The notes under the pieces are model-generated. The model did not search any database and had not been told where the DNA came from. It saw nothing but the letters and a program-made list of their open reading frames with translations. Shown one piece after another: positions 37,450 to 46,707 of a stretch of DNA of 64,000 nucleotides. Position 1 is the stretch's first letter; every line of letters starts with the position of its first letter. Origin of the DNA: JAFECT01 sp035551675 (lineage in GTDB: Bacteria; Pseudomonadota; Alphaproteobacteria; Caulobacterales; Caulobacteraceae). Both the position numbers and the translations under genes were made by a program. The stretch covers positions 1-64,000 of the forward strand of contig DASZMV010000018.1 in the NCBI GenBank assembly GCA_035551675.1, read 5' to 3'.

Positions 37450-38709
37450 GTGAAAAATCTGTGGATCGCCGGAGTCTCCGCACTCGCCTTCAGCGCCGTC
37501 GCCGGAACGGCCTTGGCCAAGGGTCCGGCCGGGCCCGGCCCCGACAAGAAAGTCTGGGACGCGGCCCAGGCGGATCGCGCCGACCAGCTGAAGCTGCTCG
37601 AAACCGTGGTGAACATCGATTCCGGCACCGGCGACGCCGAAGGCGGACGCAAGGTCGAGGCGGTGCTGATCCCGATCCTGAAGTCCCTGGGTGCGAGCGT
37701 CGAAACCGTTCCCGCCGAGGCGCCCGGCCTGCCCGAGAACGTGGTCGCGACCTTCACCGGGACGGGCAAGGGCCGCATCCTGATGATCGGCCACATCGAC
37801 ACCGTCTTCGGCCCCGGCACGGTGGCAGAGCGTCCCTACCGCGTCGAAGGCGACCACGCGCGCGGCCCCGGCGTTTCCGACGAAAAAGGCGGCGTCATCG
37901 AAGGCTTGACGGCGATGAAGATCCTGCACGACCTCGGCTATCACGACTATGCCAAGGTCACCTTCCTGATGGAGACCAGCGAGGAGCGCGGCTCACCGGG
38001 GACGCAAGGTCTGATCAAGAAGCTGCTGACCGACGCCGACGTGGAGTTCAACCTGGAGCCGGGCGATCCGCCGGACGCGCTGACCGTGTGGCGCAAAGGT
38101 TCGGCCACCTTCCACATCGATGTGAAAGGCCGCGCCGCCCATGCGGGCATCGCGCCCCAGGACGGCCGTAACGCGATTCAGGAACTGATCCACCAGATCA
38201 AGGGCCTCGACGTCTATCCGACCTTTGGCCCCGCCACGACGGTGAATGTCGACGTGATCAAGGGCGGCACGCGCAACAACATCATTCCCGATGCGGCGTC
38301 GGCCGAGGTCAATGTGCGCGTACGCGACCAGGCGATCTTCGACGAGGTCGAGGCGACCATGAAGAAGGACGCCGAAACCCGCGTCATTCCCGACACCACC
38401 GTGACGGTGTGGCGTGAAGCCGCGTTCCCGCCTTTGCGCGACAACGCGGGCACCATGGCGCTGGCCGCGCGCGCTCACGCGATCTATGCGCCGCTCGGCC
38501 GCAAGCTCGAGGATTCGGGCAACGGCGGCGCGTCGGAATCGGCGCTGGCCTCGGCGGCGGGCGTGCCGGCGCTGGACGGCCTCGGACCGGTAGGCGGCGG
38601 CTTCCACTCCGAGCAGGAGTATCTAGACCTCACCAGCCTTACCCCACGCACCTATCTCCTGACCAAGCTGGTCATGGACCTCGGGGCTAATCCGCCGGCG
38701 CATAAATAG
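37450..38709 (+). CDS. M20 metallopeptidase, glutamate carboxypeptidase-like, exported
   Basis: 419 residues from the GTG at 37450, with GGGAGG about 10 nt upstream and a signal peptide (residues 1-22, cut after ALAKG). The M20/CPG2 fold is shown by GHIDTVFGPGT (metal His and Asp), GPGVSDEKGG, METSEERGSPG (catalytic Glu), EPGDPP, and the C-terminal His in GGGFHSEQEY, with a dimerisation domain in between. CPG2-like enzymes release C-terminal glutamate from folates or N-acyl-glutamate; others cleave dipeptides. It lies between hutI (65 nt) and hutU (9 nt) on the same strand, so it is part of the hut operon. A role feeding histidine- or glutamate-containing peptides into this pathway is plausible but unproven. 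Confidence 0.9.
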   Translation: MKNLWIAGVSALAFSAVAGTALAKGPAGPGPDKKVWDAAQADRADQLKLLETVVNIDSGTGDAEGGRKVEAVLIPILKSLGASVETVPAEAPGLPENVVATFTGTGKGRILMIGHIDTVFGPGTVAERPYRVEGDHARGPGVSDEKGGVIEGLTAMKILHDLGYHDYAKVTFLMETSEERGSPGTQGLIKKLLTDADVEFNLEPGDPPDALTVWRKGSATFHIDVKGRAAHAGIAPQDGRNAIQELIHQIKGLDVYPTFGPATTVNVDVIKGGTRNNIIPDAASAEVNVRVRDQAIFDEVEATMKKDAETRVIPDTTVTVWREAAFPPLRDNAGTMALAARAHAIYAPLGRKLEDSGNGGASESALASAAGVPALDGLGPVGGGFHSEQEYLDLTSLTPRTYLLTKLVMDLGANPPAHK

Positions 38710-38718
38710 AACACGAGC

Positions 38719-40395
38719 ATGGACGACGCCCGATCCGCCAAGAACGCTCCGGTCATCCGCGCGCCGCGTGGACCCGAGATGACCTGCAAGACCTGGGGCG
38801 CGGAAGCGGCGCTGCGCATGCTCATGAACAACCTCGACCCCGAGGTGGCCGAGCGTCCGGAGGAGCTGGTCGTCTATGGCGGCATCGGCCGCGCGGCGCG
38901 GGACTGGACCGCGTTCCAGCGCATCGTCGACGCCCTGCGCGCGCTGGAGCCGGACGAGACGCTGTTGGTGCAGTCGGGCAAGCCCGTGGGCGTGTTTCGC
39001 ACCCACACGGATGCGCCGCGGGTGTTGCTGGCAAACTCCAACCTCGTGCCCAAGTGGGCGACGTGGGCGCACTTCCACGAACTCGATCGCAAGGGCCTGA
39101 TGATGTACGGCCAGATGACTGCGGGCAGCTGGATCTATATCGGCTCGCAGGGCATCGTTCAGGGCACCTACGAGACCTTCGTCGAGGTCGGCCGCCGCCA
39201 TTTCAACGGCGATCTGGCCGGGAAGTGGATTCTGACCGCGGGCCTGGGCGGCATGGGCGGGGCGCAGCCGCTGGCGGCGGTGATGGCCGGCGCCTCGTGT
39301 CTCGCCATCGAATGCCAGCGCTCACGCATCGAGAAGCGGCTGGAGTCGCGCTATCTCGACAAGGCCGTCGACACGCTGGACGAAGCTTTGGCGCTGATCG
39401 ACGACGCGACCGGCAAGGGTGAAGCGATCTCCGTCGGCCTGCTCGGCAACGCGGCGGAAATTCTGCCGGAGATGTTACGTCGCGGCGTGAAGCCCGACGT
39501 GGTCACCGACCAGACCAGCGCGCATGACCTGATCAACGGCTATCTGCCCGCGGGTTGGACTGTTGCGGAGTGGGAAGAAAAGCGCGTCAGCGATCCCGCC
39601 GCCGTCGAAGCCGCCGCCCGCACGTCCATCAAGACGCACGTGCAGGCCATGCTCGATTTCTGGAAGCAAGGCATTCCGACGCTCGACTACGGCAACAACA
39701 TCCGCCAGGTCGCCAAGGACCAGGGCCTCGAACACGCCTTCGATTTCCCTGGGTTTGTTCCCGCCTACATTCGTCCGCTGTTCTGTCGCGGCATCGGCCC
39801 GTTCCGCTGGGCGACGCTGTCGGGAGACCCGCAAGACATCTACAAGATCGACGCGGCCATGAAGCGCCTGTTCCCCGAGAACACGCATCTGCACCGCTGG
39901 CTCGACATGGCGCGCGAACGCATCGCGTTCCAGGGTCTGCCGGCGCGCATCTGCTGGATTGGCCTCGGCGACCGCGACCGTGCGGGCCTGATGTTCAACG
40001 ACATGGTGGCCAAGGGCGAAGTGAAGGGCCCCATCGTGATCGGACGCGACCATCTCGACAGCGGATCGGTCGCCTCGCCCAACCGCGAGACCGAGGCGAT
40101 GAAGGACGGCTCCGACGCGGTGTCGGATTGGCCGCTGCTGAACGCGCTTCTGAACACGGCGTCGGGCGCGACCTGGGTGTCGCTGCATCACGGCGGCGGC
40201 GTCGGCATGGGCTATTCGCAGCATTCGGGCGTGGTCATCGTCGCCGACGGCACGCCGGAAGCGGCCGCGCGCCTGAAGCGCGTGCTGTGGAATGACCCCG
40301 CCACCGGCGTCATGCGCCACGCCGACGCGGGCTACGAGATCGCCATCGACACCGCGCACGAGAAGGGGCTCAATCTGCCCTCGCTCGACGCATGA
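38719..40395 (+). CDS. hutU: Urocanate hydratase
   Basis: 558 residues, the normal length for urocanase. It hydrates urocanate to imidazolone-5-propionate, using NAD+ as electrophile. The NAD-binding GLGGMGGAQPLA, the VTDQTSAHD segment and the conserved Cys region around FCRGIGPFRWATLSGDP are visible. The start is at 38719, 9 nt after the M20 stop, with no strong Shine-Dalgarno, so coupled translation from upstream is possible. It overlaps hutH by 4 nt (ATGA), showing a translationally coupled pair for the first two steps of histidine breakdown. I see no truncation or missing residue. Confidence 0.98.
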   Translation: MDDARSAKNAPVIRAPRGPEMTCKTWGAEAALRMLMNNLDPEVAERPEELVVYGGIGRAARDWTAFQRIVDALRALEPDETLLVQSGKPVGVFRTHTDAPRVLLANSNLVPKWATWAHFHELDRKGLMMYGQMTAGSWIYIGSQGIVQGTYETFVEVGRRHFNGDLAGKWILTAGLGGMGGAQPLAAVMAGASCLAIECQRSRIEKRLESRYLDKAVDTLDEALALIDDATGKGEAISVGLLGNAAEILPEMLRRGVKPDVVTDQTSAHDLINGYLPAGWTVAEWEEKRVSDPAAVEAAARTSIKTHVQAMLDFWKQGIPTLDYGNNIRQVAKDQGLEHAFDFPGFVPAYIRPLFCRGIGPFRWATLSGDPQDIYKIDAAMKRLFPENTHLHRWLDMARERIAFQGLPARICWIGLGDRDRAGLMFNDMVAKGEVKGPIVIGRDHLDSGSVASPNRETEAMKDGSDAVSDWPLLNALLNTASGATWVSLHHGGGVGMGYSQHSGVVIVADGTPEAAARLKRVLWNDPATGVMRHADAGYEIAIDTAHEKGLNLPSLDA

Positions 40396-41930
40396 CGACG
40401 CAAACCCTGACGGTCGGCGCCGGCTCGCTGACGCTGAAGCAACTGCGCGGCGTGCTGGCCGGGCCCGTGCGCCTCGACATCGCACCGGACGCGCTGAAGG
40501 CGGTCGATGCGGGCGCGAAAGCGATCGCGAAGATCGTCGCCTCCGGCAAGGTGGTGTACGGCGTGAACACCGGCTTCGGCCTGCTCGCCAATACCCAGAT
40601 CCCGCCGCATGATCTCGAGGCGCTGCAGCGCAACCTGGTGCTCAGCCACGCCTGCGGCGTCGGTCCCTTGTTACCCGACGCGGTGGTGCGCCTGATCCTG
40701 GTGTTGAAGATCGCGTCGCTCTCACGCGGCGCTTCGGGCATTCGCCGCACGACCTTGCTGGCGCTCAAAGCCCTCCTCGACGCCGAGATTTATCCCTGCA
40801 TCCCCGCCAAGGGATCGGTCGGCGCGTCCGGCGACCTCGCGCCGCTGGCGCATCTGTCCGCGGTCCTGATCGGCGTCGGCGAAGCGCGCGTGAACGGTCA
40901 GATCATGCCCGCGGCCGAGGCGTTGAAGCAGGCAGGCCTCGAACCCCTGACACTGGGTCCCAAGGAAGGCCTCGCGCTGTTGAACGGCACGCAAGTGTCC
41001 ACGGCCCTGGCGCTGACCGGCCTGTTCGCGACCGAAGATGTGTTCGCCGCCGCCTTGGTCGCGGGCGCCATGTCGACCGAAGCGTTGAAGGGTTCCGACA
41101 CCCCGTTCGATCCGCGCATCCACGCCCTGCGCGGCCAACCGGGCCAGATCGAGGTCGCCGCCAAGCTCAAGTCCCTGATGGCGTCGAGCGCCATTCGCGA
41201 GTCGCACCGCGAGGACGACCCGCGCGTCCAGGACCCCTATTCCTTCCGCTGTCAGCCGCAGGTGATGGGCGCCGCGCTGGACGTGCTGCGCGCCGCGGCC
41301 AAGACGCTGGAGATCGAGGCGTCGGGCGTCACCGACAATCCACTGGTGTTCGCCGACGCGGGCGACGTGCTGTCGGGCGGCAACTTCCACGCCGAACCGG
41401 TGGCGCTGGCGGCCGACCAGCTCGCGCTGGTGCTCTGCGAGATCGGCAACATCTCCGAGCGCCGCACTTCGGTGCTGGTCGATCCGAAGATGAGCGGCCT
41501 GCCGGCCTTCCTGGTCCGCGAGTCGGGCCTCAACTCCGGCTTCATGATCGCCCAGGTCACAGCCGCCGCCCTGGTGTCGGAAAACAAGCAACGCTCGCAC
41601 CCCGCCAGCGTCGACACGGTCCCCACCTCCGCCAACCAGGAAGACCACGTCTCGATGGCGACGCACGGCGCGCTGCGCCTGACCGAGATGGCGGAAAACG
41701 CGGCGGCGGTCGTGGCGATCGAACTGCTGGCCGCCGCCCAGGGTCTCGACTTCCTCCGCCCCCTGAAGAGCTCGAACGCGCTGGAACAGGCCCACGCCGC
41801 TGTCCGCCGCGCCGCCCCCGGCTACGAACGCGACCACTATTTCGCGCCGGACATCGCGGCGGCGACGGAACTGGTGCGCTCGGGGCGGCTGCGCTCCATC
41901 GCGGGCGACCTGCTCCCGTCGGAGGCCTGA
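40392..41930 (+). CDS. hutH: Histidine ammonia-lyase
   Basis: 512 residues. It deaminates L-histidine to urocanate. The MIO prosthetic group forms from Ala-Ser-Gly in GSVGASGDLAPLAHLS (near residue 142), and this triad is intact. Catalytic VYGVNTGFG and QVMGAALDV/FHAEPVALA segments are also as expected. It overlaps the end of hutU by 4 nt and is the last hut gene, followed by folD 65 nt away. The functional order of genes is hutI, peptidase, hutU, hutH, the reverse of the reaction order but usual for hut operons. Confidence 0.98.
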   Translation: MTTQTLTVGAGSLTLKQLRGVLAGPVRLDIAPDALKAVDAGAKAIAKIVASGKVVYGVNTGFGLLANTQIPPHDLEALQRNLVLSHACGVGPLLPDAVVRLILVLKIASLSRGASGIRRTTLLALKALLDAEIYPCIPAKGSVGASGDLAPLAHLSAVLIGVGEARVNGQIMPAAEALKQAGLEPLTLGPKEGLALLNGTQVSTALALTGLFATEDVFAAALVAGAMSTEALKGSDTPFDPRIHALRGQPGQIEVAAKLKSLMASSAIRESHREDDPRVQDPYSFRCQPQVMGAALDVLRAAAKTLEIEASGVTDNPLVFADAGDVLSGGNFHAEPVALAADQLALVLCEIGNISERRTSVLVDPKMSGLPAFLVRESGLNSGFMIAQVTAAALVSENKQRSHPASVDTVPTSANQEDHVSMATHGALRLTEMAENAAAVVAIELLAAAQGLDFLRPLKSSNALEQAHAAVRRAAPGYERDHYFAPDIAAATELVRSGRLRSIAGDLLPSEA

Positions 41931-41995
41931 CGAACAGGCTCCAAAGTAAGGGTCGCGACCTAGCCGCCTAAACCTTCACCCGCTATACGCCCGCC

Positions 41996-42922
41996 ATGTC
42001 CGATTCCGCCGCTCCCCACACCGCCCGCGTCATCGACGGCAAGGCTTTCGCCCAGCGTCTGCGGGAGCGCGTCGGGCGGTCGGTGGAGATCGTGAAGGCC
42101 CGCCATGGCCTGACCCCCGGTCTCGCGGTGGTCATCGTGGGCGAGGATCCGGCCTCGCAGATCTATGTCCGCAACAAGGGCGAACAGACCCTGGCCGCGG
42201 GCATGCGCTCGGACACTCACAAGCTGCCTCACACGACCACCGAGGCCGAACTGCTGGCCCTGGTCGGGGAGCTGAACGCCGATCCCGGCATCCACGGCAT
42301 CCTGGTCCAGATGCCCCTGCCCGATCAGATCGATTCCTCAGCCGTGCTCGCGGCCATCGACCCGGACAAGGACGTGGACGGGTTTCACGTGGTCAATGTC
42401 GGACGGTTGTCGACGGGCCAGCCGGCGCTGGCGCCCTGCACCCCGGTCGGCTGCATGATGCTGCTGAAGGACCTGCACGGAGACCTCTCCGGCTTGCGCG
42501 CCGTCGTGGTCGGCCGTTCCAACATCGTCGGCAAGCCGATGGCGCAGTTGCTGCTGGCGGAAAACTGCACCGTCACCATCGCCCACTCGCGCACCCGCGA
42601 CCTTCCCGGCGTCTGTCGCGAGGCGGATATTCTGGTCGCCGCCGTCGGCCGCGCCGAGATGGTCAAGCGCGACTGGATCAAGCCCGGCGCCACCGTCATC
42701 GACGTCGGCATCAACCGCCTGCCCTCGCGCGACCCGGTAAAGGCCGCCGAAGGCAAGACCCGCGTGGTCGGCGACGTCGCCTTCGAAGAAGCGCTTCAGG
42801 TCGCGGGCGCAATCACGCCGGTGCCGGGCGGCGTGGGCCCGATGACCATCGCGTGCCTGCTGATGAACACCTACACGGCCGCGTGCCGGTCTGCGGGACT
42901 GGAACCGGCGTTGGCGGATTAA
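41996..42922 (+). CDS. folD: Bifunctional methylenetetrahydrofolate dehydrogenase/cyclohydrolase
   Basis: 308 residues, in the usual FolD range, with a slightly extended N terminus. It interconverts methylene-, methenyl- and 10-formyl-tetrahydrofolate with NADP. The signature YVRNKGEQTLAAGMRSD contains the catalytic Lys. VVGRSNIVGKPMAQLL is the NADP-binding site and PVPGGVGPMTIACLLMNT is the C-terminal signature. The start codon lacks a clear Shine-Dalgarno. It lies 65 nt after hutH and ends 4 nt into the tail of the convergent Hpt gene. One-carbon metabolism could be served by formamide from the histidine route, but its position here may also be chance. Confidence 0.98.
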   Translation: MSDSAAPHTARVIDGKAFAQRLRERVGRSVEIVKARHGLTPGLAVVIVGEDPASQIYVRNKGEQTLAAGMRSDTHKLPHTTTEAELLALVGELNADPGIHGILVQMPLPDQIDSSAVLAAIDPDKDVDGFHVVNVGRLSTGQPALAPCTPVGCMMLLKDLHGDLSGLRAVVVGRSNIVGKPMAQLLLAENCTVTIAHSRTRDLPGVCREADILVAAVGRAEMVKRDWIKPGATVIDVGINRLPSRDPVKAAEGKTRVVGDVAFEEALQVAGAITPVPGGVGPMTIACLLMNTYTAACRSAGLEPALAD

Positions 42923-43224
42923 CGCCGCTTCAGCGTCTTGCGCAGTTCCTTGTACAGCCGGTCCAGCGTCGGATCGACCTCGCCGCCCAGCCCCATCAAC
43001 GCGTCGTCCGCCGCGCCCGCCGCTTCGCTCAATTCCGGAAAGCCGAAGGTGCCCGCCGCGCCGGCCAAGCGATGCGCGGTCGCACGCAGTTTCATACGGT
43101 CCATGGTGTTGGGATTGGCGAGCGCGGTTTCGATCTCTTTCAGATCGCCGGCCGTGCGCACCAAAAACCGTTCGCGCAGGTTGGCGAGCTTTTGCCGTGC
43201 GTCGGCGACCCGGTCCTCGCTCAT
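42919..43224 (-). CDS. Hpt domain phosphotransfer protein
   Basis: 101 residues, one four-helix Hpt domain. The phospho-acceptor is His51 in AHRLAGAAGTFG, the typical Hpt motif with downstream small residues. It would carry phosphate from the receiver of the adjacent hybrid kinase to another receiver. It overlaps the upstream receiver gene by 4 nt (43221-43224) and its stop overlaps the folD stop by 4 nt. It is the last gene of a four-gene phosphorelay operon. Confidence 0.93.
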   Translation of the reverse strand: MSEDRVADARQKLANLRERFLVRTAGDLKEIETALANPNTMDRMKLRATAHRLAGAAGTFGFPELSEAAGAADDALMGLGGEVDPTLDRLYKELRKTLKRR

Positions 43225-43613
43225 AGGCCGGCCCTGACCACCATGGCCCGGACCTCGACCGGCAGCATCATGGGATCGAACGGCTTGGTGATCACGCCAA
43301 TGGCGCCGAGTTTCAGAAAGCCCGCCAGTTCGTGCGCCTGGGCGCGGGCGGTGATGAAGATCACCGGCGTCTTGCCATGGCCCGGCAGCTTGCGGATCTC
43401 GACCAGCGTGCCCGGCCCGTCCATCTGGGGCATCATTACGTCGAGCAGGATGACGTCGGGCCGATAGCCGTCTTCGCCCAGCGCATCGAGCGCCTCGCGG
43501 CCCGAACCGGCGGTCCGCACGCTGACCCCGTCGTCAAGGCCGAAGGCGATGGCGGCGACTTCGCGGATGTCGGGCTCGTCATCGACGTAGAGGATCGCGA
43601 GTTTGCGATTCAT
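43221..43613 (-). CDS. Stand-alone response regulator receiver
   Basis: 130 residues, a single CheY-like receiver. The acidic pair is in LYVDDEPDIRE, the phospho-acceptor Asp in VILLDVMMPQMDG, Thr in FITARAQ and Lys in GVITKPFDP. It has no output domain, so it is either a phosphate shuttle or acts by protein contact. It is coupled to the hybrid kinase upstream and the Hpt gene downstream by 4-nt overlaps (ATGA). Confidence 0.95.
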   Translation of the reverse strand: MNRKLAILYVDDEPDIREVAAIAFGLDDGVSVRTAGSGREALDALGEDGYRPDVILLDVMMPQMDGPGTLVEIRKLPGHGKTPVIFITARAQAHELAGFLKLGAIGVITKPFDPMMLPVEVRAMVVRAGL

Positions 43614-46093
43614 CCGCCGACGGTCCCGTTCGTATGCACGAGACTGCGCACGGCGCCGGCGAGGCCCGTGAGGGATGTCTTGGATTTCACCAGCACCGCC
43701 GCCACCGAGTCACCGAGATCGCCCGTGTCCTGAGCGGAAAACACAATGACGGGGATCGGCGTTTCGGACCCGGCGTTCAGGTCCTCCACGAAATCGAGCC
43801 CCGGACCGTCGCGAAGCTCGAGATCGAGCACCACCACGTCGGGACGCCTTTCCTTCAGCGAGGCGCGCGCCTGGACCAGGCCCTCGACCGAGATCACCTC
43901 GCCCACGCTCGACAGAGCCTGAGCCACCAGTTCGCGGATGTCGCGGTCGTCGTCCACGTGCAGGATGCGCGGCGCATTCTCGCCGATCGGACCGATGGCG
44001 CGGCGCACCAGATCGGCAAGCCGGTCCGGGTCCACCGGCTTTTCCATCCACTCGGCCACGTCGAGCATGCGCACCGCGGGATCGCGGCCGCGCGCCGCGT
44101 CGGCGGAGACCACAATGATCGGGATGCCGCGCGTCTCGGGCCGCGACCGCAACTCGCGCGCGAGATCGAGACCGTCGCCGTCCGGCAAGCGTAGGTCGAG
44201 CACCACCGCACCGAACCGCCCCGGCTCCTCCATCGCCTTGCGCGCGGCCTTCAGAGTCGCCGCGGCATCCACCTTGAAGCCGTCACTCTCGAGGATGGTG
44301 ACCAGCAAGGCCGCCGCCGCCGGTTCGTCCTCGACCAGCAGCACGCGATCGCGCTGGCCCGGGCCCGCGACATCGGTCTGCAACGGCAGGCCGAGGTGGA
44401 ACGACGTACCGCCGCCTTCGGGAGACTCGAACCACAACCGCCCGCCGTGCCGCTCGGCGATCTCCTTAGCGATGTAGAGGCCAAGGCCGGTGCCGCTCTT
44501 ACCGCGCGCGTCCGACGAATCCGCCTGGGCGAAACGCGAGAAGATGCGATCACGGAAGGCTTCGGGAACGCCGGGCCCCTTGTCCGAGACGGTCAGCACC
44601 GCCTGCTCGCCTTCGCGGGTGACCAGCACGGTCACCGTGCCGTTCTCCGGCGAGAATTTCGCCGCGTTGGACAGCAAGTTCGTCACCACCTGGACCAGAC
44701 GATCCGCGTCGCCGCGCACCGGCGCCGGTTCGGCCAGGGCGAGGCGCAGGTTCACATGCAACTGGTCTGCATAGCCGCGCACGCCTTCGATGGCGCGTTC
44801 TGCGATGGTGGAGAGGTCGACCGGCATGAACTGGAACGGCAGCTTGCCGGACTCGAGTTTCTCGACATCGAGCACGTCGTTGATCAGGCGCACCAGGCGC
44901 TGGCTGTTGGCCTGGGCGATGGCGATCAGGCGCATCGCCTTTTCCGGGATAGGTCCCGCCGCCTGCCCCACGATCAGGCCGAGCGAGCCGGCGATGGAGG
45001 TCAGGGGCGTGCGCAGTTCGTGGCTGACGGTGGAGACGAACTCTTCCTTCAGCGTCTCCAGTTCGCGTCTCGCGGAAATGTCGCGAACGAAGACGACGTA
45101 GTCGCGCGCCTCCCCCTCGCCCATGCCGGCGATGGAGATTTCGGCAGTAAAGGTCGAGCCGTCGCGGCGCTTGCCGGTGGTCTCGAGGCGGATCGCATCG
45201 GCGCCGGCCTTGCGCTGGGTTTCGATCTCGTCGAGCGAGGCCGCGTCGATCAGATCGGCCATGCGTACGCCGGTAAGATCGCTCGGCTTGCTGTGGAGCA
45301 CGCGCGCGGCGGCTGGATTGACGCGATCGATGCGTCCGGCGCTGTTCAGAACGATGATGCCGTCCATCGCCGCGTCGACCAGGGCGCGCTGGCGCCTCGC
45401 TTCCGCCTCGGCGGCGCGAACCAGATGCGCGCGAGCCGCCAGATAACGCCGCGCCAAGACGATCGCCGCGGCCGCGCCCAGGAGCAGCGAGCCGAACAGG
45501 GTAAAGACAATCAGTTCCGTGCGCGTCGTGCGCGCACGATCGCGCGTCAACGCGCCCTGAATCTCGGTTTCCTCGTCTCGCCTGATCCCCGAGACCACGG
45601 CGCGGATGCGATCCATGAGAATGCGGCCGGGAGGATTGGGATTGTCCGCACCCTTCTGAATACCGGCGAGGCCTTGCAGACGCCGCGTCTCGATGGCGGT
45701 CGCCAACACCGCGAGCTTCTGATGGGACAGGTCCTCGAACTGATGCAGTTGCCGAAGCTGTTTCGGCTCCTTGGCAAAGAGCCTTTCCAGCCGCGCATTA
45801 GACGCCGGAAGGGCCGCGACCGCACGGGTATAGGGCCCAAGGAACTCCGGCTGGCCGGAGATCGCGTAGCCGCGGGTAGCGGTTTCGGCGTCCTGCACCA
45901 GCGAGAAGGCCTGCTGGACTTCGATCAGCTGCTGATAGTGCTCGTGGATCGATTCGCGCAGGGCGCGGGCGCGCGCCAGTTCGGTAGAGACCCACCACGC
46001 GGACGCGGTCAGGAGAAACGCGAGGCCGAAGGTCAGCAGCCAGACCGCGAGCCGGTCGCTGCGTCGCCGACGCGCCTCGGCGGCCAGGCTCAT
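43610..46093 (-). CDS. Hybrid histidine kinase with CHASE3, PAS and two receivers
   Basis: 827 residues. Membrane helix about 16-37, CHASE3 periplasmic domain about 40-190 (LVQDAETATRGYAISGQPEF), second helix about 194-214, PAS domain about 235-345 (MDGIIVLNSAGRIDRVNPAA). HisKA with His358 (VSTVSHELRTPLTS) is followed by HATPase_c, then two receivers: one with VVLDLRLPDGDG and a second, C-terminal, with VVLDLELRDGPG. Both have the acidic pocket, but the second lacks the usual Pro-x-Met-Asp after its Asp. The whole is the central kinase of a phosphorelay operon, overlapping the receiver genes by 4 nt at each side. The signal and final output are unknown. Confidence 0.95.
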   Translation of the reverse strand: MSLAAEARRRRSDRLAVWLLTFGLAFLLTASAWWVSTELARARALRESIHEHYQQLIEVQQAFSLVQDAETATRGYAISGQPEFLGPYTRAVAALPASNARLERLFAKEPKQLRQLHQFEDLSHQKLAVLATAIETRRLQGLAGIQKGADNPNPPGRILMDRIRAVVSGIRRDEETEIQGALTRDRARTTRTELIVFTLFGSLLLGAAAAIVLARRYLAARAHLVRAAEAEARRQRALVDAAMDGIIVLNSAGRIDRVNPAAARVLHSKPSDLTGVRMADLIDAASLDEIETQRKAGADAIRLETTGKRRDGSTFTAEISIAGMGEGEARDYVVFVRDISARRELETLKEEFVSTVSHELRTPLTSIAGSLGLIVGQAAGPIPEKAMRLIAIAQANSQRLVRLINDVLDVEKLESGKLPFQFMPVDLSTIAERAIEGVRGYADQLHVNLRLALAEPAPVRGDADRLVQVVTNLLSNAAKFSPENGTVTVLVTREGEQAVLTVSDKGPGVPEAFRDRIFSRFAQADSSDARGKSGTGLGLYIAKEIAERHGGRLWFESPEGGGTSFHLGLPLQTDVAGPGQRDRVLLVEDEPAAAALLVTILESDGFKVDAAATLKAARKAMEEPGRFGAVVLDLRLPDGDGLDLARELRSRPETRGIPIIVVSADAARGRDPAVRMLDVAEWMEKPVDPDRLADLVRRAIGPIGENAPRILHVDDDRDIRELVAQALSSVGEVISVEGLVQARASLKERRPDVVVLDLELRDGPGLDFVEDLNAGSETPIPVIVFSAQDTGDLGDSVAAVLVKSKTSLTGLAGAVRSLVHTNGTVGG

Positions 46094-46452
46094 GCGCCCG
46101 CGACGGCCGCCTCGAGATCGGCCTCAGCCACCGGTTTGACCAGGCTGGCGTCGGCGCCGATCTGGCGCGCCAGGTCCAGATAGACCTGAGGTCCCACGCG
46201 GCCCCCGCCGGATATGGCTACGATCCTGAGGTCAGGTCGCGTACGGCGAAGCTGGCCGATGGCCTCCAGACCGTCCCGGTCGGGCATCAGGATGTCGACG
46301 ACGGCCACGTCGGCCTTCTCGGAGCGGATCAGCTCGATCCCCGCATCGGCGGATTCCGCCTCGAAAACGTTGTGGCCGTTGGCGCGCAGCATGTCGGAGA
46401 TACGCTCCCGGACCAGCTCGTCGTCCTCGATGACACAAACGGTTTTCGCCAT
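46090..46452 (-). CDS. Stand-alone response regulator receiver
   Basis: 120 residues from the ATG at 46452, which has AAGGAG 9 nt upstream. A single receiver: CVIEDDELVRE, Asp in VAVVDILMPDRDG, SGGG in place of the usual Thr region, and Lys in SLVKPVAEAD. It overlaps the hybrid kinase start by 4 nt. It is the first gene of the phosphorelay operon; the promoter must lie in 46453-46707, a 255-nt region shared with the divergent CoA transferase genes. Confidence 0.95.
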   Translation of the reverse strand: MAKTVCVIEDDELVRERISDMLRANGHNVFEAESADAGIELIRSEKADVAVVDILMPDRDGLEAIGQLRRTRPDLRIVAISGGGRVGPQVYLDLARQIGADASLVKPVAEADLEAAVAGA

Positions 46453-46707
46453 GCCGCTCGGCTCCTTGACGGCCAAGTTCACTGGCCTCGTTTCACCCAG
46501 GACCTAATTGCGGAGGGCCCATCGATCAAGTTCGATAGGAACCCCATTCTTGGGTCCGACTCAACCTCTCCCGACCCAAAGATAGGTCATCCGCTTCGGC
46601 GCTTGTGTCCAGGGTCGGGTTTTCCTAGGACACCCCTACGCAAACGCGGCTAGGCCGGATGAGGCCAATCGACGGCCCGATCAAAGGCCAGACCAAAGGA
46701 ACTCCGG
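46453..46707. promoter_or_regulatory. Divergent intergenic region, phosphorelay / scoAB
   Basis: A 255-nt non-coding stretch holding both promoters. The phosphorelay start at 46452 has AAGGAG and scoA at 46708 has AAAGGAA. A GACTC (GANTC, the CcrM methylation motif of Caulobacterales) lies near 46557. No palindrome or riboswitch-like fold was recognised. Confidence 0.35.

Noticed and set aside
44396..46183. A 595-codon plus-strand frame opposite the CHASE3 hybrid kinase
   Set aside because: Shadow of the kinase gene; composition is typical of antisense high-GC frames.
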